A stretch of DNA of 64,000 bases, from positions 1,178,001 through 1,242,000 of the forward strand of contig JAGI01000002.1 in assembly GCA_000526575.1 (NCBI GenBank), written 5' to 3'. Position 1 is the first letter of the stretch; every line of letters begins with the position of its first letter. Shown one piece after another: positions 17,153-26,587 of the stretch. The notes under the pieces are model-generated. The model searched no databases. It worked only from the letters and a program-made list of their open reading frames with translations, and was not told the origin of the DNA. The stretch comes from Clostridium sp. 12(A). GTDB taxonomy: Bacteria > Bacillota > Clostridia > Lachnospirales > Lachnospiraceae. Both the position numbers and the translations under genes were made by a program.

Positions 17153-20131
17153 TCATAAGGCATTTCCTGAAAACTCCTGCATCTTCTTCACAATGTACGG
17201 GTCAAGGGGACGGATCTCCATTTGTGGTCTGGCAATATAATATCCCTGGAAAAGCTGGACACCGCAATTCATTAAAAATTCCAGTTCTTCTGCCGTTTCC
17301 ACGCCTTCTGCCAGCACCTGGATGCTGTTTTTTTCCGCAAAGCCCATTAGGTTTTTTAAAATGATCTGGCGGTTGGGGTCCTCATGGATGCGCCGGATCA
17401 GGCTCATATCCATCTTCACAATATCCGGTTTCATGTGAAGAAGAATGGATTCGCTGTTGTATCCGGTTCCAAAATCATCGATGGCTGTGAGCCCGCCCCA
17501 ATCCTTTGCCATTTCCTTTTTGCTTTGCATGAAGTTCTGGCTGGCCGGCTCCCCTTCCGTCATCTCGATTACCACTCTTTTAAGAAGCTCTCCGTACTGC
17601 TCCTCCAGCTCTTTGATTCCTTCTTTTGTCAGACAGACACTGGCAATGGAATTGATAAACAGCTTTTCATCCTTCCCAAGCTGTCCTGCCTCTGCCTCTG
17701 CCTTTGCAGCCCTCAGTCCGGCAAACCAGGTAAGGATCTCCATCTGTGGCAGCTTTGCCTGGGCTCTTGTTAAGTTAAGCACCTCACCAATTCCTTTGAT
17801 ATTGGAAAAATCGGGCCGCATAAGAAGCTCATATCCATAAACAGCTCCTTCTCTTGTGGCAATTGGCTGAAAGGCAAACCGCACTTCCTTCCTGTCCAGC
17901 AGCCGGTTAAGCTCTTCACTTCCTGTGAGCATATAGGAATTATGTCTATGCTCAGACATATCAAATTCCTTAACCACACCCTTTACACTATGCTTCACCA
18001 TGTACATGGCAAAGTCTGCATAATTAAATAACGCATCAAAATCAAGCGCATCATCCGGATACCAGGAAAGCCCCCCGGATACCCGTATGGGAAACTGATA
18101 ACCGCTCTCCATCTTCAAGGTGAACTTTTTAAGGTGCTTCATAAAATCCCGGACAATTCTTCGGATATCTTCTTTTTCCCGGCCTTTTAAGAATACTACA
18201 AATTCATCCCCCGAATATCTGGAAATAATACCTCCATATTCCATAAATTTTTTCAGGCAGTCTGCAAACAGCACAATATAGCGGTCACCCTCGTCATGAC
18301 CGTATGTATCATTGATATATTTTAAATTATCAAGATCCCACATAATTACGGCTGCAATTTCGTCTTGCAGCCCCTCTATGGCAGCCAGAGCCCTCTCTCG
18401 AAACGCCCTGCGGTTATATATTTCTGTTAAAAGATCATAATTTCGTTCCCGTTCAAGCTTTTCTTTCTCTTCTACATTTACCGTTACATCGGTGCAGACT
18501 CCAAGAACGGTTCCTTTTTTTGACTCATCCAGAATGATTTCAATCCATCTAAGGCCATCTGGCCCCTCAAGACACTTTAAAATCCGGTCTCCTTTTAATT
18601 CTATCTGCCCAAAGGTCTGTCTTAACAGGGGGTTGAATTCCTCTGCCTTTATGTAACAATAAGCCTCTTTCATCTTACCCCAGCCAAGCATTTCAAAGAG
18701 GGATCTGCTGCAGAAAACTCTATTTTCTTCCTCCTCGTATTCAAATACTCCAACAAGAACATTCGCATGCTCCAAAATCCCGGACATTTTATAGGAGGCC
18801 CGGTCCACATCACGGTTTAACAGTTCAATGGTTTCTGATAATTCGTCGATTTCCTTTACATGGACCCGCTCCAGTGACAAACCACGGCTTCCTGATTTTC
18901 TTCTAAGTTCCTCCACCAGTCTGCGAATAGGCTCTGTCATAATTCTTCCTATCATATATGCTCCCAGAAGGCTGAAAAGCAGCGGAACCAGCATGGAGCT
19001 AAAAAGCATGCGCCTAACGGCATTATAAAAGGACAGAAGATCTTTCTGCCTCGCCATGCCCACCATTACCCATTCGCTTCCTCCATACATTTCGTCTGCG
19101 CCATAAACATCAAGCTTATTTACGCTGGCATACCATTCGGTGCCCTCCGGTGATCTTAAGGTACTGATATTTTCCTTATGGTTGTATTCATATTCAATTT
19201 TTGTATTCTCATTGAAATACTGATTATAGAGATATCCTGATTCCGCAACGGGAATGATAGTATTCGTTCCTTTTTCCCATATGCCAAGGAGCCAGCATTC
19301 ATTAAAGCTGCCATTAATCTGTTCCTGCGAAAGAATCTGCTCCAGCTGATTTACCGTCATCTCAAGTCCGAAGACCCCTAAAACCGTACCGTCTTCCAAA
19401 ATAACAGGGGCAGAATAGGTAATGACCTCTGTATCTTTGGGGCTTAGGCGAAAGGGTGAACTTAAATAAGCATACCTCATGGTATCCTTCTTCTTTCCCT
19501 TATACTTTATCGCCGCATCAAAAGGCTTCTGATAAAAATCAGCCGCTCCTTTTCCTCCTGTATTTAAAAATCCCAGTTCCCAGAAAGAATCCAATGGAAT
19601 ATTGTATTTTTCAGCCAGTGAGGGTAATCCCCGTTCCATTAAAAGGGAGGAATTGTCATTTAGATATCCTCCCGGATTGGAATTCCGGATATAGAAACCT
19701 GCTTTCATCCCTGTGGGGCTTTTCATAGCCGCTGGCCCATTTAATACCATAAAAACACCAGTGGCATTGCTTAAATGGAGCATTTCAATGGACTTTCCCA
19801 TTATGGTATCGATGATATCACGGTTTAAGTCATAATCTGAAAATATGGCTTCCGGCTCTCGTTGTTCTTTTTTAAGTAATTTTTCGATCTCTTCTGACAT
19901 AAATCCGGAATTATTAAGCATCACCACCCAATGGTGCATGGTTTCCTTCTCAAATCCGGTCATGGTATTCTTTGTGTTTTCTGTCAGTATATTTATTTCG
20001 TTCTTTTTTAGTTTGATGGAAACTCCGCCGAATAAAACGGTTCCGGCAATGACCGCTGCCTGTAGTACCAGAAGAATAAGCAACGGTCCAAGCAGCTGGG
20101 TACGAATGGATTCACTTTTCTTTTTTTTCAT
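17153..20131 (-). CDS. membrane GGDEF/EAL protein with extracytoplasmic sensor domain
   Basis: 992 residues. A membrane segment at about 12-35 is followed by a long extracellular region of dCACHE type (about 40-370), a second membrane segment (about 375-395), a HAMP-like linker, a PAS domain (about 450-555), a GGDEF domain (about 565-725) and an EAL domain (about 735-985). The diguanylate cyclase signature reads SGDEF and no RxxD inhibitory site is visible. The EAL domain keeps YELLMRP, the Glu of IEMTEGEP, DDFGTGY, DIVKMD and AEGVET, so phosphodiesterase activity is likely. It starts three bases after an orphan sugar-binding lipoprotein gene, which suggests that the protein senses or is linked to that binding protein. 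Confidence 0.93.
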   Translation of the reverse strand: MKKKKSESIRTQLLGPLLILLVLQAAVIAGTVLFGGVSIKLKKNEINILTENTKNTMTGFEKETMHHWVVMLNNSGFMSEEIEKLLKKEQREPEAIFSDYDLNRDIIDTIMGKSIEMLHLSNATGVFMVLNGPAAMKSPTGMKAGFYIRNSNPGGYLNDNSSLLMERGLPSLAEKYNIPLDSFWELGFLNTGGKGAADFYQKPFDAAIKYKGKKKDTMRYAYLSSPFRLSPKDTEVITYSAPVILEDGTVLGVFGLEMTVNQLEQILSQEQINGSFNECWLLGIWEKGTNTIIPVAESGYLYNQYFNENTKIEYEYNHKENISTLRSPEGTEWYASVNKLDVYGADEMYGGSEWVMVGMARQKDLLSFYNAVRRMLFSSMLVPLLFSLLGAYMIGRIMTEPIRRLVEELRRKSGSRGLSLERVHVKEIDELSETIELLNRDVDRASYKMSGILEHANVLVGVFEYEEEENRVFCSRSLFEMLGWGKMKEAYCYIKAEEFNPLLRQTFGQIELKGDRILKCLEGPDGLRWIEIILDESKKGTVLGVCTDVTVNVEEKEKLERERNYDLLTEIYNRRAFRERALAAIEGLQDEIAAVIMWDLDNLKYINDTYGHDEGDRYIVLFADCLKKFMEYGGIISRYSGDEFVVFLKGREKEDIRRIVRDFMKHLKKFTLKMESGYQFPIRVSGGLSWYPDDALDFDALFNYADFAMYMVKHSVKGVVKEFDMSEHRHNSYMLTGSEELNRLLDRKEVRFAFQPIATREGAVYGYELLMRPDFSNIKGIGEVLNLTRAQAKLPQMEILTWFAGLRAAKAEAEAGQLGKDEKLFINSIASVCLTKEGIKELEEQYGELLKRVVIEMTEGEPASQNFMQSKKEMAKDWGGLTAIDDFGTGYNSESILLHMKPDIVKMDMSLIRRIHEDPNRQIILKNLMGFAEKNSIQVLAEGVETAEELEFLMNCGVQLFQGYYIARPQMEIRPLDPYIVKKMQEFSGNAL

Positions 20132-20134
20132 GAC

Positions 20135-21580
20135 TTATTCTCCGATGATCGTCTCCAGCTGCTTTTTGGTGATTTCATACCATTGTTCAAAATTATCATC
20201 TGAGAGAAAAGCAGAAACCGCATTCTCCCTGGCCATTCCCTGTTCCATAAGCGCACTTACCTTTTCATAATCTTCTTTTGCTTTCCCACTCATGGAAGTT
20301 TGCAGGATCTCCCTGGCCTTATCTCCGCCCTTAAAAGGTTTTGAAGTGTAGAGCCGGTATCGATTGGCTGTATCCAGTCCAATAAGCAGATTTTGTGATG
20401 CCGGACTTGTTTCCCCTGATTCCTCTAAAAACGGCTTTAAGATCTCCTGGGTTCCTGATACCTTTTTCACAGGAAGATAGCCGGAGCCGATGGAAAATTT
20501 CATGTTGTTTTCCACACGCGTAAACCACTTTAGAAATACAGTTGCTGCATATTCCCTTTTTTCTTCGGAACGAAATACCATCATGCCAGCTCCCTGGGAA
20601 ACAGCAGAGGGAATCGTTCCCTCGAAATTAGGCAGAGAATAGAGCTTACCTTCGATGGAATAGCTGGTCCCATCGTCTAGGGTAACAGAAGTAGGAAAAT
20701 AAGAAATCCCACTGGTTGCTCCCACATACGCCGCCAGTTTTCCAGTCTTAACATCGTCGCTCCTGAATTTGCCATAGGAACCAAAATATCCATTGACATA
20801 AGGAACGTAATAGTTATCCCATAGCTTTCTCATGGTTTCTTTATCAAAATCCAAGACAATCTTACCGTTCTCAGTCTGAAAGATTTCATGGCCAAGCTGC
20901 ATACTTCCAATAATTATGTAGTTTGCAAAGGCATCTCTTCCGAAAAATGCCTTCCCATCATCTGGCTTACTTGTGAGACTGTCTGTCCACTTATAGTAGG
21001 CCTCTGCCACCCGTACAATACCTTCCCAGCTTGAGAATACAGCTTCTGTCTCTCCTGTTGCCTCTGCAAACTTTTCCCAATCGGTCTGATTTACCACAAG
21101 AATTTCCGTTGACTTTGCAATGGGGAATACCTTTATGGCATCGCTCCCATCTATTTTCCCTTCTTCCATATAGGCGTTTACGTATTCTGAGATTTCTTCC
21201 GGTGTCAGATATGGGCTTAAGTCAGCCGCAAGCCCCATCTGGTCGATCTCATATACCTTATCCCCATAGGCTGAAAATACATCAGGCAATGGATCAGAAC
21301 CTATTTTCTTATCTATGCTTTCATTGATCAGATTGCTTAATTCGTCTATGCTTCCTTTATTAAATGCTTTTACAATAATCCCCTGCTTTCGGCCCTCATT
21401 TTCATTGAAGGAACGAATCAGCTTATCAAATTCTTCTTTCTGTACGCCATTATAGTAATGCCATACGGTAATGGTGATGGGATTTTCTTCGGAAAGCCCG
21501 TAGGGGTCCCTTTTTTCACAGCCCGTCAAAAGGCTTAAGAAGACAGCCATCATAATAGGCAGCAGCCATGTTTTTCTCAT
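20135..21580 (-). CDS. extracellular solute-binding lipoprotein (family 1 type), orphan
   Basis: 481 residues from the ATG at 21580, chosen because it gives a lipoprotein signal peptide ending in SLLTGC; the longer reading starts inside the DJ-1 gene and hides it. The mature part is a large carbohydrate-type ABC binding protein: ITVWHYYNGVQKEEFDKL at the start, then FSAYGDKVYEIDQMG, AYVGATSGISYFP and a C-terminal AATVFLKWFTRVENN. No permease or ATPase of this class is nearby. It sits between DJ-1 and the GGDEF/EAL gene with almost no spacing, so a sensory role rather than transport is plausible. Ligand unknown. Confidence 0.88.
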   Translation of the reverse strand: MRKTWLLPIMMAVFLSLLTGCEKRDPYGLSEENPITITVWHYYNGVQKEEFDKLIRSFNENEGRKQGIIVKAFNKGSIDELSNLINESIDKKIGSDPLPDVFSAYGDKVYEIDQMGLAADLSPYLTPEEISEYVNAYMEEGKIDGSDAIKVFPIAKSTEILVVNQTDWEKFAEATGETEAVFSSWEGIVRVAEAYYKWTDSLTSKPDDGKAFFGRDAFANYIIIGSMQLGHEIFQTENGKIVLDFDKETMRKLWDNYYVPYVNGYFGSYGKFRSDDVKTGKLAAYVGATSGISYFPTSVTLDDGTSYSIEGKLYSLPNFEGTIPSAVSQGAGMMVFRSEEKREYAATVFLKWFTRVENNMKFSIGSGYLPVKKVSGTQEILKPFLEESGETSPASQNLLIGLDTANRYRLYTSKPFKGGDKAREILQTSMSGKAKEDYEKVSALMEQGMARENAVSAFLSDDNFEQWYEITKKQLETIIGE

Positions 21581-21596
21581 ACTTTGACCCACCCTG

Positions 21597-22157
21597 TCAC
21601 ATAGGAATCTGATCGTACTGGATTGCCTCCTTGATTCTTCCTGCCTCTTCTTCACTTGATAAATATTTTAATAGCTCAATCCCTAAGTCAAGGGCATAGC
21701 CAAGTCCTCTTGCTGTTGTAATGGTTCCGTCTGTAACCACACCCTGGCTGGTATGTCTGGCGCCTGTCAGCTCGCTTTCAAATCCCGGGAAGCAGGTCGC
21801 CCTTTTCCCTTCCAAAAGGCCAAGCCTTCCTAATACACTGGGAGCTGCACAAATTGCAGCAATTCTTACATTCTTCTCATACGCTTGCTTCAGCAGCTCT
21901 AAAAGACCTTCATGGGCTCCTAAATTTTTGGTTCCCGGCATTCCTCCCGGAAGAAACAGTAAATCAGCATCAGAGAACTCTGCTTCTGAAAACTCTAAAT
22001 CTGCCTGAAGCTTTACCTTATGAGAGGTAATAACATCCCTGGTCCCCATGACAGATACCAGCTTTACATCCTGTCCTCCGCGAATCAATACATCCGTAAC
22101 TGCCAGTAACTCAACTTCTTCTGAACCATCTGCCAAAAATGCATACACTTTACCCAT
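21597..22157 (-). CDS. DJ-1/PfpI family protein
   Basis: 186 residues with the flavodoxin-like class I glutamine amidotransferase-like fold. The N-terminus VYAFLADGSEEVELLAVTD has the conserved Glu. The nucleophile-elbow Cys is in AAICAAPSVLG (about 103). LFLPGGMPGTKNL is the family glycine-rich loop. DJ-1 relatives act as glyoxalase III/deglycase-like enzymes or stress proteins; which applies here is not visible. It is co-transcribed with two sugar-binding lipoproteins and a c-di-GMP protein. AAGGAG precedes the ATG. Confidence 0.92.
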   Translation of the reverse strand: MGKVYAFLADGSEEVELLAVTDVLIRGGQDVKLVSVMGTRDVITSHKVKLQADLEFSEAEFSDADLLFLPGGMPGTKNLGAHEGLLELLKQAYEKNVRIAAICAAPSVLGRLGLLEGKRATCFPGFESELTGARHTSQGVVTDGTITTARGLGYALDLGIELLKYLSSEEEAGRIKEAIQYDQIPM

Positions 22158-22172
22158 AGCAATCCACTCCTT

Positions 22173-23222
22173 TTACTCTTCAAATTTATTGACTGTTGTA
22201 ATTTTTATATAGTCTACCATATACTTTGTTTCTGCCTCTTCGCCGCTTATCATCTGAATCAGGGTATCCGCTGCCAATTTTGCCTGGCCCTCATGATCAT
22301 TTAATACAGTTCCTTCGATATCACCTGCTTTTATCGCCTGGACGGTCTCCAAAAGTGCGTCCACTCCTACCAGGTAAATATCTTTTCCCGGTTGATAGCC
22401 CGCTTCTTTAGCTGCTTCCATGGCGCCCATTGCAATGGCATCGTTTCCGCAGAACATGACCTCTATCTGTTTCCCATATTGTGAAAAAGCCTCCTGTGCC
22501 TGCTTCTTTCCAGTCTCCATGCTCCAGTCCCCGTTTGCTGTATAGAGGGTTTCTGTCTTTACGCCCCCTTTTACAAGAGCCTTAATGGCATATTCCGAAC
22601 GGTAATCGCTGTCTTCATTGCCAGGCTCTCCTTTTAACAGAACGCAGGATACCACTCCATCTTTATTGATATCTCCTTTTTGAGGAGTTTCTAATATAAT
22701 CTCGCCCTGATAAGTCCCAGCCTGCCTGGAATCGGTTCCTACACTGGATATTGCCATCTGGCTGCTTTTCCACCTTTGCTGCTCCGTCTCGTTTGGTACC
22801 CGGTTAATAAATACCAACGGAATCTTTGCCTGACTTGCCGCATCTGCCAGCTTCCCTGCCACAGAGGTATTGACTGGATTTACAATGATTCCCTGGCAGC
22901 CATCTGCAATAAACTGGCTCACCTGCTGGTTCTGGATATCCTGATTGCCGCCTGCATTGCGCATAATCACCTCTGCATGATACGTCTCTTCCAGATACTG
23001 CTTTAACTCTGCACGATACAGCTTCATGAAGGTGTCATCATAACGATATATACTCACACCAATCTTAGGTCCTTTTTCTTCCAGAACCTGGCCACTCTCT
23101 GTTTCTTTCGCCTGGGTCTCGTTCACTTCTTTTTGTTTTTTGGAAAAAGTGCAGCCATGAAGCAGGAAAATGGTTCCTGCGATGAAAAAGGCTGTCAATA
23201 TCCCTTTTTTTGACCACTTCAT
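22173..23222 (-). CDS. galactose-type (MglB-like) substrate-binding lipoprotein, orphan
   Basis: 349 residues from the ATG at 23222, nine bases after GGAGA; upstream in-frame ATGs lack a ribosome site. The signal peptide ends in LLHGC. The mature protein is a Peripl_BP_4 member closely like the MglB encoded at 26588-27709: GVSIYRYDDTFMKLYRAEL, VFINRVP, the calcium-loop-like DINKDG followed by VLLKGEPG, and CGNDAIAMGAMEAAKEAGY. It is first of the four-gene operon with DJ-1, a second binding protein and the GGDEF/EAL gene. No transporter genes belong to that operon, though mgl genes lie just downstream. Confidence 0.9.
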   Translation of the reverse strand: MKWSKKGILTAFFIAGTIFLLHGCTFSKKQKEVNETQAKETESGQVLEEKGPKIGVSIYRYDDTFMKLYRAELKQYLEETYHAEVIMRNAGGNQDIQNQQVSQFIADGCQGIIVNPVNTSVAGKLADAASQAKIPLVFINRVPNETEQQRWKSSQMAISSVGTDSRQAGTYQGEIILETPQKGDINKDGVVSCVLLKGEPGNEDSDYRSEYAIKALVKGGVKTETLYTANGDWSMETGKKQAQEAFSQYGKQIEVMFCGNDAIAMGAMEAAKEAGYQPGKDIYLVGVDALLETVQAIKAGDIEGTVLNDHEGQAKLAADTLIQMISGEEAETKYMVDYIKITTVNKFEE

Positions 23223-23310
23223 CTCTTTCTTTCTCCTGGATTTTACTGTATTTCTCATATTACCACGTTTTTCTTGATTTTGCCACATACTTCTATTTTT
23301 TATCCAATTG

Positions 23311-23319
23311 TGCTATACT
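23311..23319 (+). promoter_or_regulatory. extended -10 for the CYTH gene
   Basis: TGCTATACT fits TGnTATAAT with one mismatch, 37 bases before the CYTH ATG. The -35 region is unremarkable. Confidence 0.4.
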
Positions 23320-23355
23320 AACACCATTCGGCATAAAACAAGCATTAGGAGGCCT

Positions 23356-23811
23356 TTTATGGAAATAGAACGAAAATATTTAATCTCCGCTCTCCCGGAG
23401 GGAGCTACTGACCATCCGTATCATCTCATTGAGCAGGGATACCTTTCCACAGAGCCAGTGGTCCGTGTAAGAAGAGAGGATGACAGCTATTATCTTACCT
23501 ATAAATCAAAAGGGCTTTTAGAGAGAGAGGAATATAACCTTCCTCTGACTAAGGATTCCTATGATCATTTAATTCTGAAAGCAGATGGGCATATCCTTAC
23601 GAAAAAGAGATACTTAATTCCAATAGAGGATTCTGATTCTCTGACGATTGAGCTGGATATCTTTGAAGGACGGTTTGAAGGGCTGATGCTTGCAGAAGTA
23701 GAGTTTGAGAGCCGGGAGGCGGCGGAAGCCTTTGCTGCACCGGAATGGTTCGGCGAAGATGTAACGTTTTCCGGCGAGTATCAAAACAGCCGTTTAAGCA
23801 GGCTGGCATAA
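23356..23811 (+). CDS. CYTH domain protein (triphosphate tunnel enzyme family)
   Basis: 151 residues from the ATG at 23356, which follows GGAGG; an upstream in-frame start has none. The N-terminus MEIERKYLI contains the ExExK signature, followed by EQGYLSTEPVVRVRREDD and YYLTYKSKGLLEREEYN, whose alternating charged residues line the tunnel. LTIELDIFEG and LMLAEVEFES supply the acidic metal-binding strands. CYTH proteins hydrolyse inorganic triphosphate or related compounds. It is a single plus-strand gene among minus-strand operons, ending in a very strong terminator. Confidence 0.93.
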   Translation, partial: FMEIERKYLISALPEGATDHPYHLIEQGYLSTEPVVRVRREDDSYYLTYKSKGLLEREEYNLPLTKDSYDHLILKADGHILTKKRYLIPIEDSDSLTIELDIFEGRFEGLMLAEVEFESREAAEAFAAPEWFGEDVTFSGEYQNSRLSRLA

Positions 23812-23814
23812 AGA

Positions 23815-23870
23815 AACCGAAGCGAAGGCAGAATAAATTAATATTCTACACCTTCGCTTCGGTTCTTTTT
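23815..23870. terminator. strong bidirectional terminator between cyth and mglC
   Basis: AACCGAAGCGAAGG pairs perfectly with CCTTCGCTTCGGTT, with a further AGAAT/ATTCT pairing inside the loop, followed by TTCTTTTT on plus and TTTCTTT on minus. It closes both convergent units. Confidence 0.88.
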
Positions 23871-23906
23871 CTGACTATGCAGACGAAAGTCTTCCTGTCA
23901 TTTATA

Positions 23907-24905
23907 TTATTTCTTAGCGATATATTTTCTGATATCAAGAGCGATTGCTACTACGATAACAATCCCCTGCGCAATGTACTGGTAGTTGGTATCCACTCCA
24001 AGGTACTGCAGACATGTCTTTAAAATCTCAAATACCAATACACCAATGAGAACACCGGATACTTTACCAATACCACCGTTAACGGAAACACCACCGATGG
24101 TACAGGCGGCGATTGCCTCCAGCTCCCAGCCCATACCCATGTTTACAGAGGAACCGCCTGATTTGGCGCCTACAAGAAATCCTCCCAATGCATAAAGAAC
24201 GGCTGCTGTTACATAGATAATGATCTTGGTCTTATTGGTATTTACACCGGAAACCTCTGCTGCCTGCTCGTTTCCACCGATGGCATACATATATTTTCCG
24301 TGAGGAGTCTTGTTATAAACAAACCAGATAATGAGACCAATTGCCAGAGCGATTAAAAATAAATAAGGAATCACACCAAAAAGTCTTCCTTTTGCCACCT
24401 CGGTATAAGCCGGGCGGTAGCCTCCGATTGGTGTTGCATTGGTATACACAAGACATGCTCCGTATACAATTAACTGCATACCCAAAGTTCCGATAAAGGC
24501 CGGTACCTTAAGGTATGAAATAACAAGGCCATTGATCAGTCCGAAAATGGCACAGACAGCGATACAGATTAAAAGCACTGCAAAGACCCACCAAATCCCA
24601 AAATCAGGAAGATTAGGGAAGAATTTTCCGCTGTATCCTGGCTTCTGGAGCAGAGTACCTGCAAGACAGGCAGAAAGTCCTACAATACGTCCTGCGGAAA
24701 GGTCTGTACCTCTGGTGATCAGACAGCCTGAGATACCGCAGGCAATGATGAATCGAGGTGCAACATTCAGTGCAATATTTTTCAAGTTATCTGGTGATGC
24801 AAAAGCTGGCTGCTTGATTGCCGTAAATATGGCCAGCAGGATGAGGACAACGATGATTCCATTATTAATAAGGAAATCCTTCATATTAACCTTCTTAGCT
24901 GTCAT
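23907..24905 (-). CDS. mglC: galactose/methyl galactoside ABC transporter permease MglC
   Basis: 332 residues with eight or more hydrophobic spans, a BPD_transp_2 (RbsC/MglC) permease. Typical stretches are ISGCLITRGTDLSAGRIVGLSA, GGNEQAAEVSGVNTNK and the C-terminal LEAIAACTIGGVSVNGGIGKVSG. The start codon overlaps the mglA stop by four bases (ATGA), indicating translational coupling. It forms the membrane channel for the MglB-delivered sugar. Confidence 0.93.
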   Translation of the reverse strand: MTAKKVNMKDFLINNGIIVVLILLAIFTAIKQPAFASPDNLKNIALNVAPRFIIACGISGCLITRGTDLSAGRIVGLSACLAGTLLQKPGYSGKFFPNLPDFGIWWVFAVLLICIAVCAIFGLINGLVISYLKVPAFIGTLGMQLIVYGACLVYTNATPIGGYRPAYTEVAKGRLFGVIPYLFLIALAIGLIIWFVYNKTPHGKYMYAIGGNEQAAEVSGVNTNKTKIIIYVTAAVLYALGGFLVGAKSGGSSVNMGMGWELEAIAACTIGGVSVNGGIGKVSGVLIGVLVFEILKTCLQYLGVDTNYQYIAQGIVIVVAIALDIRKYIAKK

Positions 24906-26458
24906 GACTTAACCTCCTGAGTGGAACTTTCTCCTATTTTATCGTTTAGATCAAATTTAGTGGCAAACGCCATAATCTTCTCCTGAGTTGCCTCCTCATC
25001 TTCTACTTCTCCTGTTATACGTCCGTTGCACATAACAATGATTCGGTTTGACATGCCAATGAGTTCAGGCATTTCAGAGGATATCATAATAATGGATTTT
25101 CCCTGCTTCACTAAATCCACCATAATTTGATAAATTTCAAACTTAGCGCCTATGTCAATTCCTCTGGTCGGTTCATCCATGATAAGAATATCCGGATTAT
25201 TGGCCAGCCATCTTGCTATAATTACCTTTTGCTGGTTTCCTCCTGAAAGGGATTGAATCTGCGTTCTGTCATTAGGCGTTTTTATACTCAGCCTGGAAAT
25301 GCTGTCTTTTACTACCGTTCCGACCTTTTTACTGTTAATGACACCTGCTTTTGTATAATTCCGGTAAGAGGAGATTGCCGTATTGTCAGAAATACTCAGG
25401 CATCCGAAGATTCCGTTTCCCCTTCGGTCTTCGGTTATCATCCCAACGGAATTATTAATCGCATCCTGCGGGTGCTTGATTGACACTTTTTCCCCAAGGA
25501 TTTCAATATCTCCGGAAGCGATGTTTCGCATCCCAAAGATGGCTTCCATAAGCTCGGTCCTTTGAGCTCCAACCAGACCTCCAAAGCCTAATATCTCCCC
25601 ACGTTTTAACTCAAAGGAGCAATCCTGAAAGGAACGCTTGTGAATGCTTGACAAATGGCTTACCTTTAATAACACTTCATCCGTTCTGTAATCATCCTTT
25701 GGCGGATAAACATTACCAAGTTCACGTCCTACCATCTGTTTTACAATATCTTCATCTGTAATGTCCTTAACTTCCCAGGAGCCTACGTAAGTGCCATCCC
25801 GCATGATGGTGATATCATCAGCGATCTGTCTGATTTCTGCCATCTTATGGCTGATATATATCATAGAAACTCCCCTGGATTTTAAGTCTCTTATAATCCG
25901 AAAGAGGGCTTCTACTTCGTTATCAGTCAGAGAAGAAGTCGGCTCATCCAGAATTACCAGCTTCGCATTCTGGCTTACCGCTTTTGCAATCTCTACTGAC
26001 TGCATTTGTCCGATTGAAAGAGTTCCCAGCTTTGCTTTGGGATTAAACTCCATTTTAACATCCTTAAGCCATTTTTCTGCTTCTGCATTCATAATTTTAT
26101 GATCCACAATCTTTAATGGACCAAATTTTATGAGAGGATATCTTCCCAGATACATGTTCTCTGCAATGGAACGCGCCGGAACCGGCTGCAGCTCCTGATG
26201 TACCATGGCGAGCCCTTTGTGCAATGCATCATCAGGGTTTGCAATATCCACTTTGTTGCCGTCGATGAAGACTTCACCTTCATCCATGTTATAGATGCCA
26301 AAAAGGCATTTCATAAGGGTTGATTTGCCTGCTCCGTTCTCCCCCATCAAGGCGTGAACGGTACCGGGACGTACTTTTAAGTTAATCTTATCAAGTGCCT
26401 TGACTCCGGGAAAGGATTTACTGACTCCAACCATTTCCAGTCTATACTGCTCTGCCAT
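24902..26458 (-). CDS. mglA: galactose/methyl galactoside ABC transporter ATP-binding protein MglA
   Basis: 518 residues with two tandem ABC domains. Domain 1 (about 1-245) has Walker A GENGAGKST, signature LSIGQMQ and Walker B LVILDEPTSSL. Domain 2 (about 255-505) has a degenerate Walker A (GLVGAQRTE), signature LSGGNQQK and Walker B LIMDEPTRGID. A weak Walker A in the second half is normal for the RbsA/MglA class. It is separated from mglB by a terminator-like hairpin. Confidence 0.95.
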   Translation of the reverse strand: MAEQYRLEMVGVSKSFPGVKALDKINLKVRPGTVHALMGENGAGKSTLMKCLFGIYNMDEGEVFIDGNKVDIANPDDALHKGLAMVHQELQPVPARSIAENMYLGRYPLIKFGPLKIVDHKIMNAEAEKWLKDVKMEFNPKAKLGTLSIGQMQSVEIAKAVSQNAKLVILDEPTSSLTDNEVEALFRIIRDLKSRGVSMIYISHKMAEIRQIADDITIMRDGTYVGSWEVKDITDEDIVKQMVGRELGNVYPPKDDYRTDEVLLKVSHLSSIHKRSFQDCSFELKRGEILGFGGLVGAQRTELMEAIFGMRNIASGDIEILGEKVSIKHPQDAINNSVGMITEDRRGNGIFGCLSISDNTAISSYRNYTKAGVINSKKVGTVVKDSISRLSIKTPNDRTQIQSLSGGNQQKVIIARWLANNPDILIMDEPTRGIDIGAKFEIYQIMVDLVKQGKSIIMISSEMPELIGMSNRIIVMCNGRITGEVEDEEATQEKIMAFATKFDLNDKIGESSTQEVKS

Positions 26459-26539
26459 CCCGTTTCTCCTTTCATTACATTATTATTGCCCATGTTCTTT
26501 GGGCATCCAGGTATACCCGTAGGGTGCTTCATTATCTTT

Positions 26540-26570
26540 AAAAATCGGGTGTGCCTTACCGACACACCCG
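26540..26570 (-). terminator. attenuating terminator between mglB and mglA
   Basis: On minus, CGGGTGTG and CACACCCG pair across a 9-base loop, followed by ATTTTTA. Position between the binding protein and the ATPase genes suggests it keeps mglB mRNA in excess. Confidence 0.75.
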
Positions 26571-26587
26571 CTATTCAGCTTTTTTAA

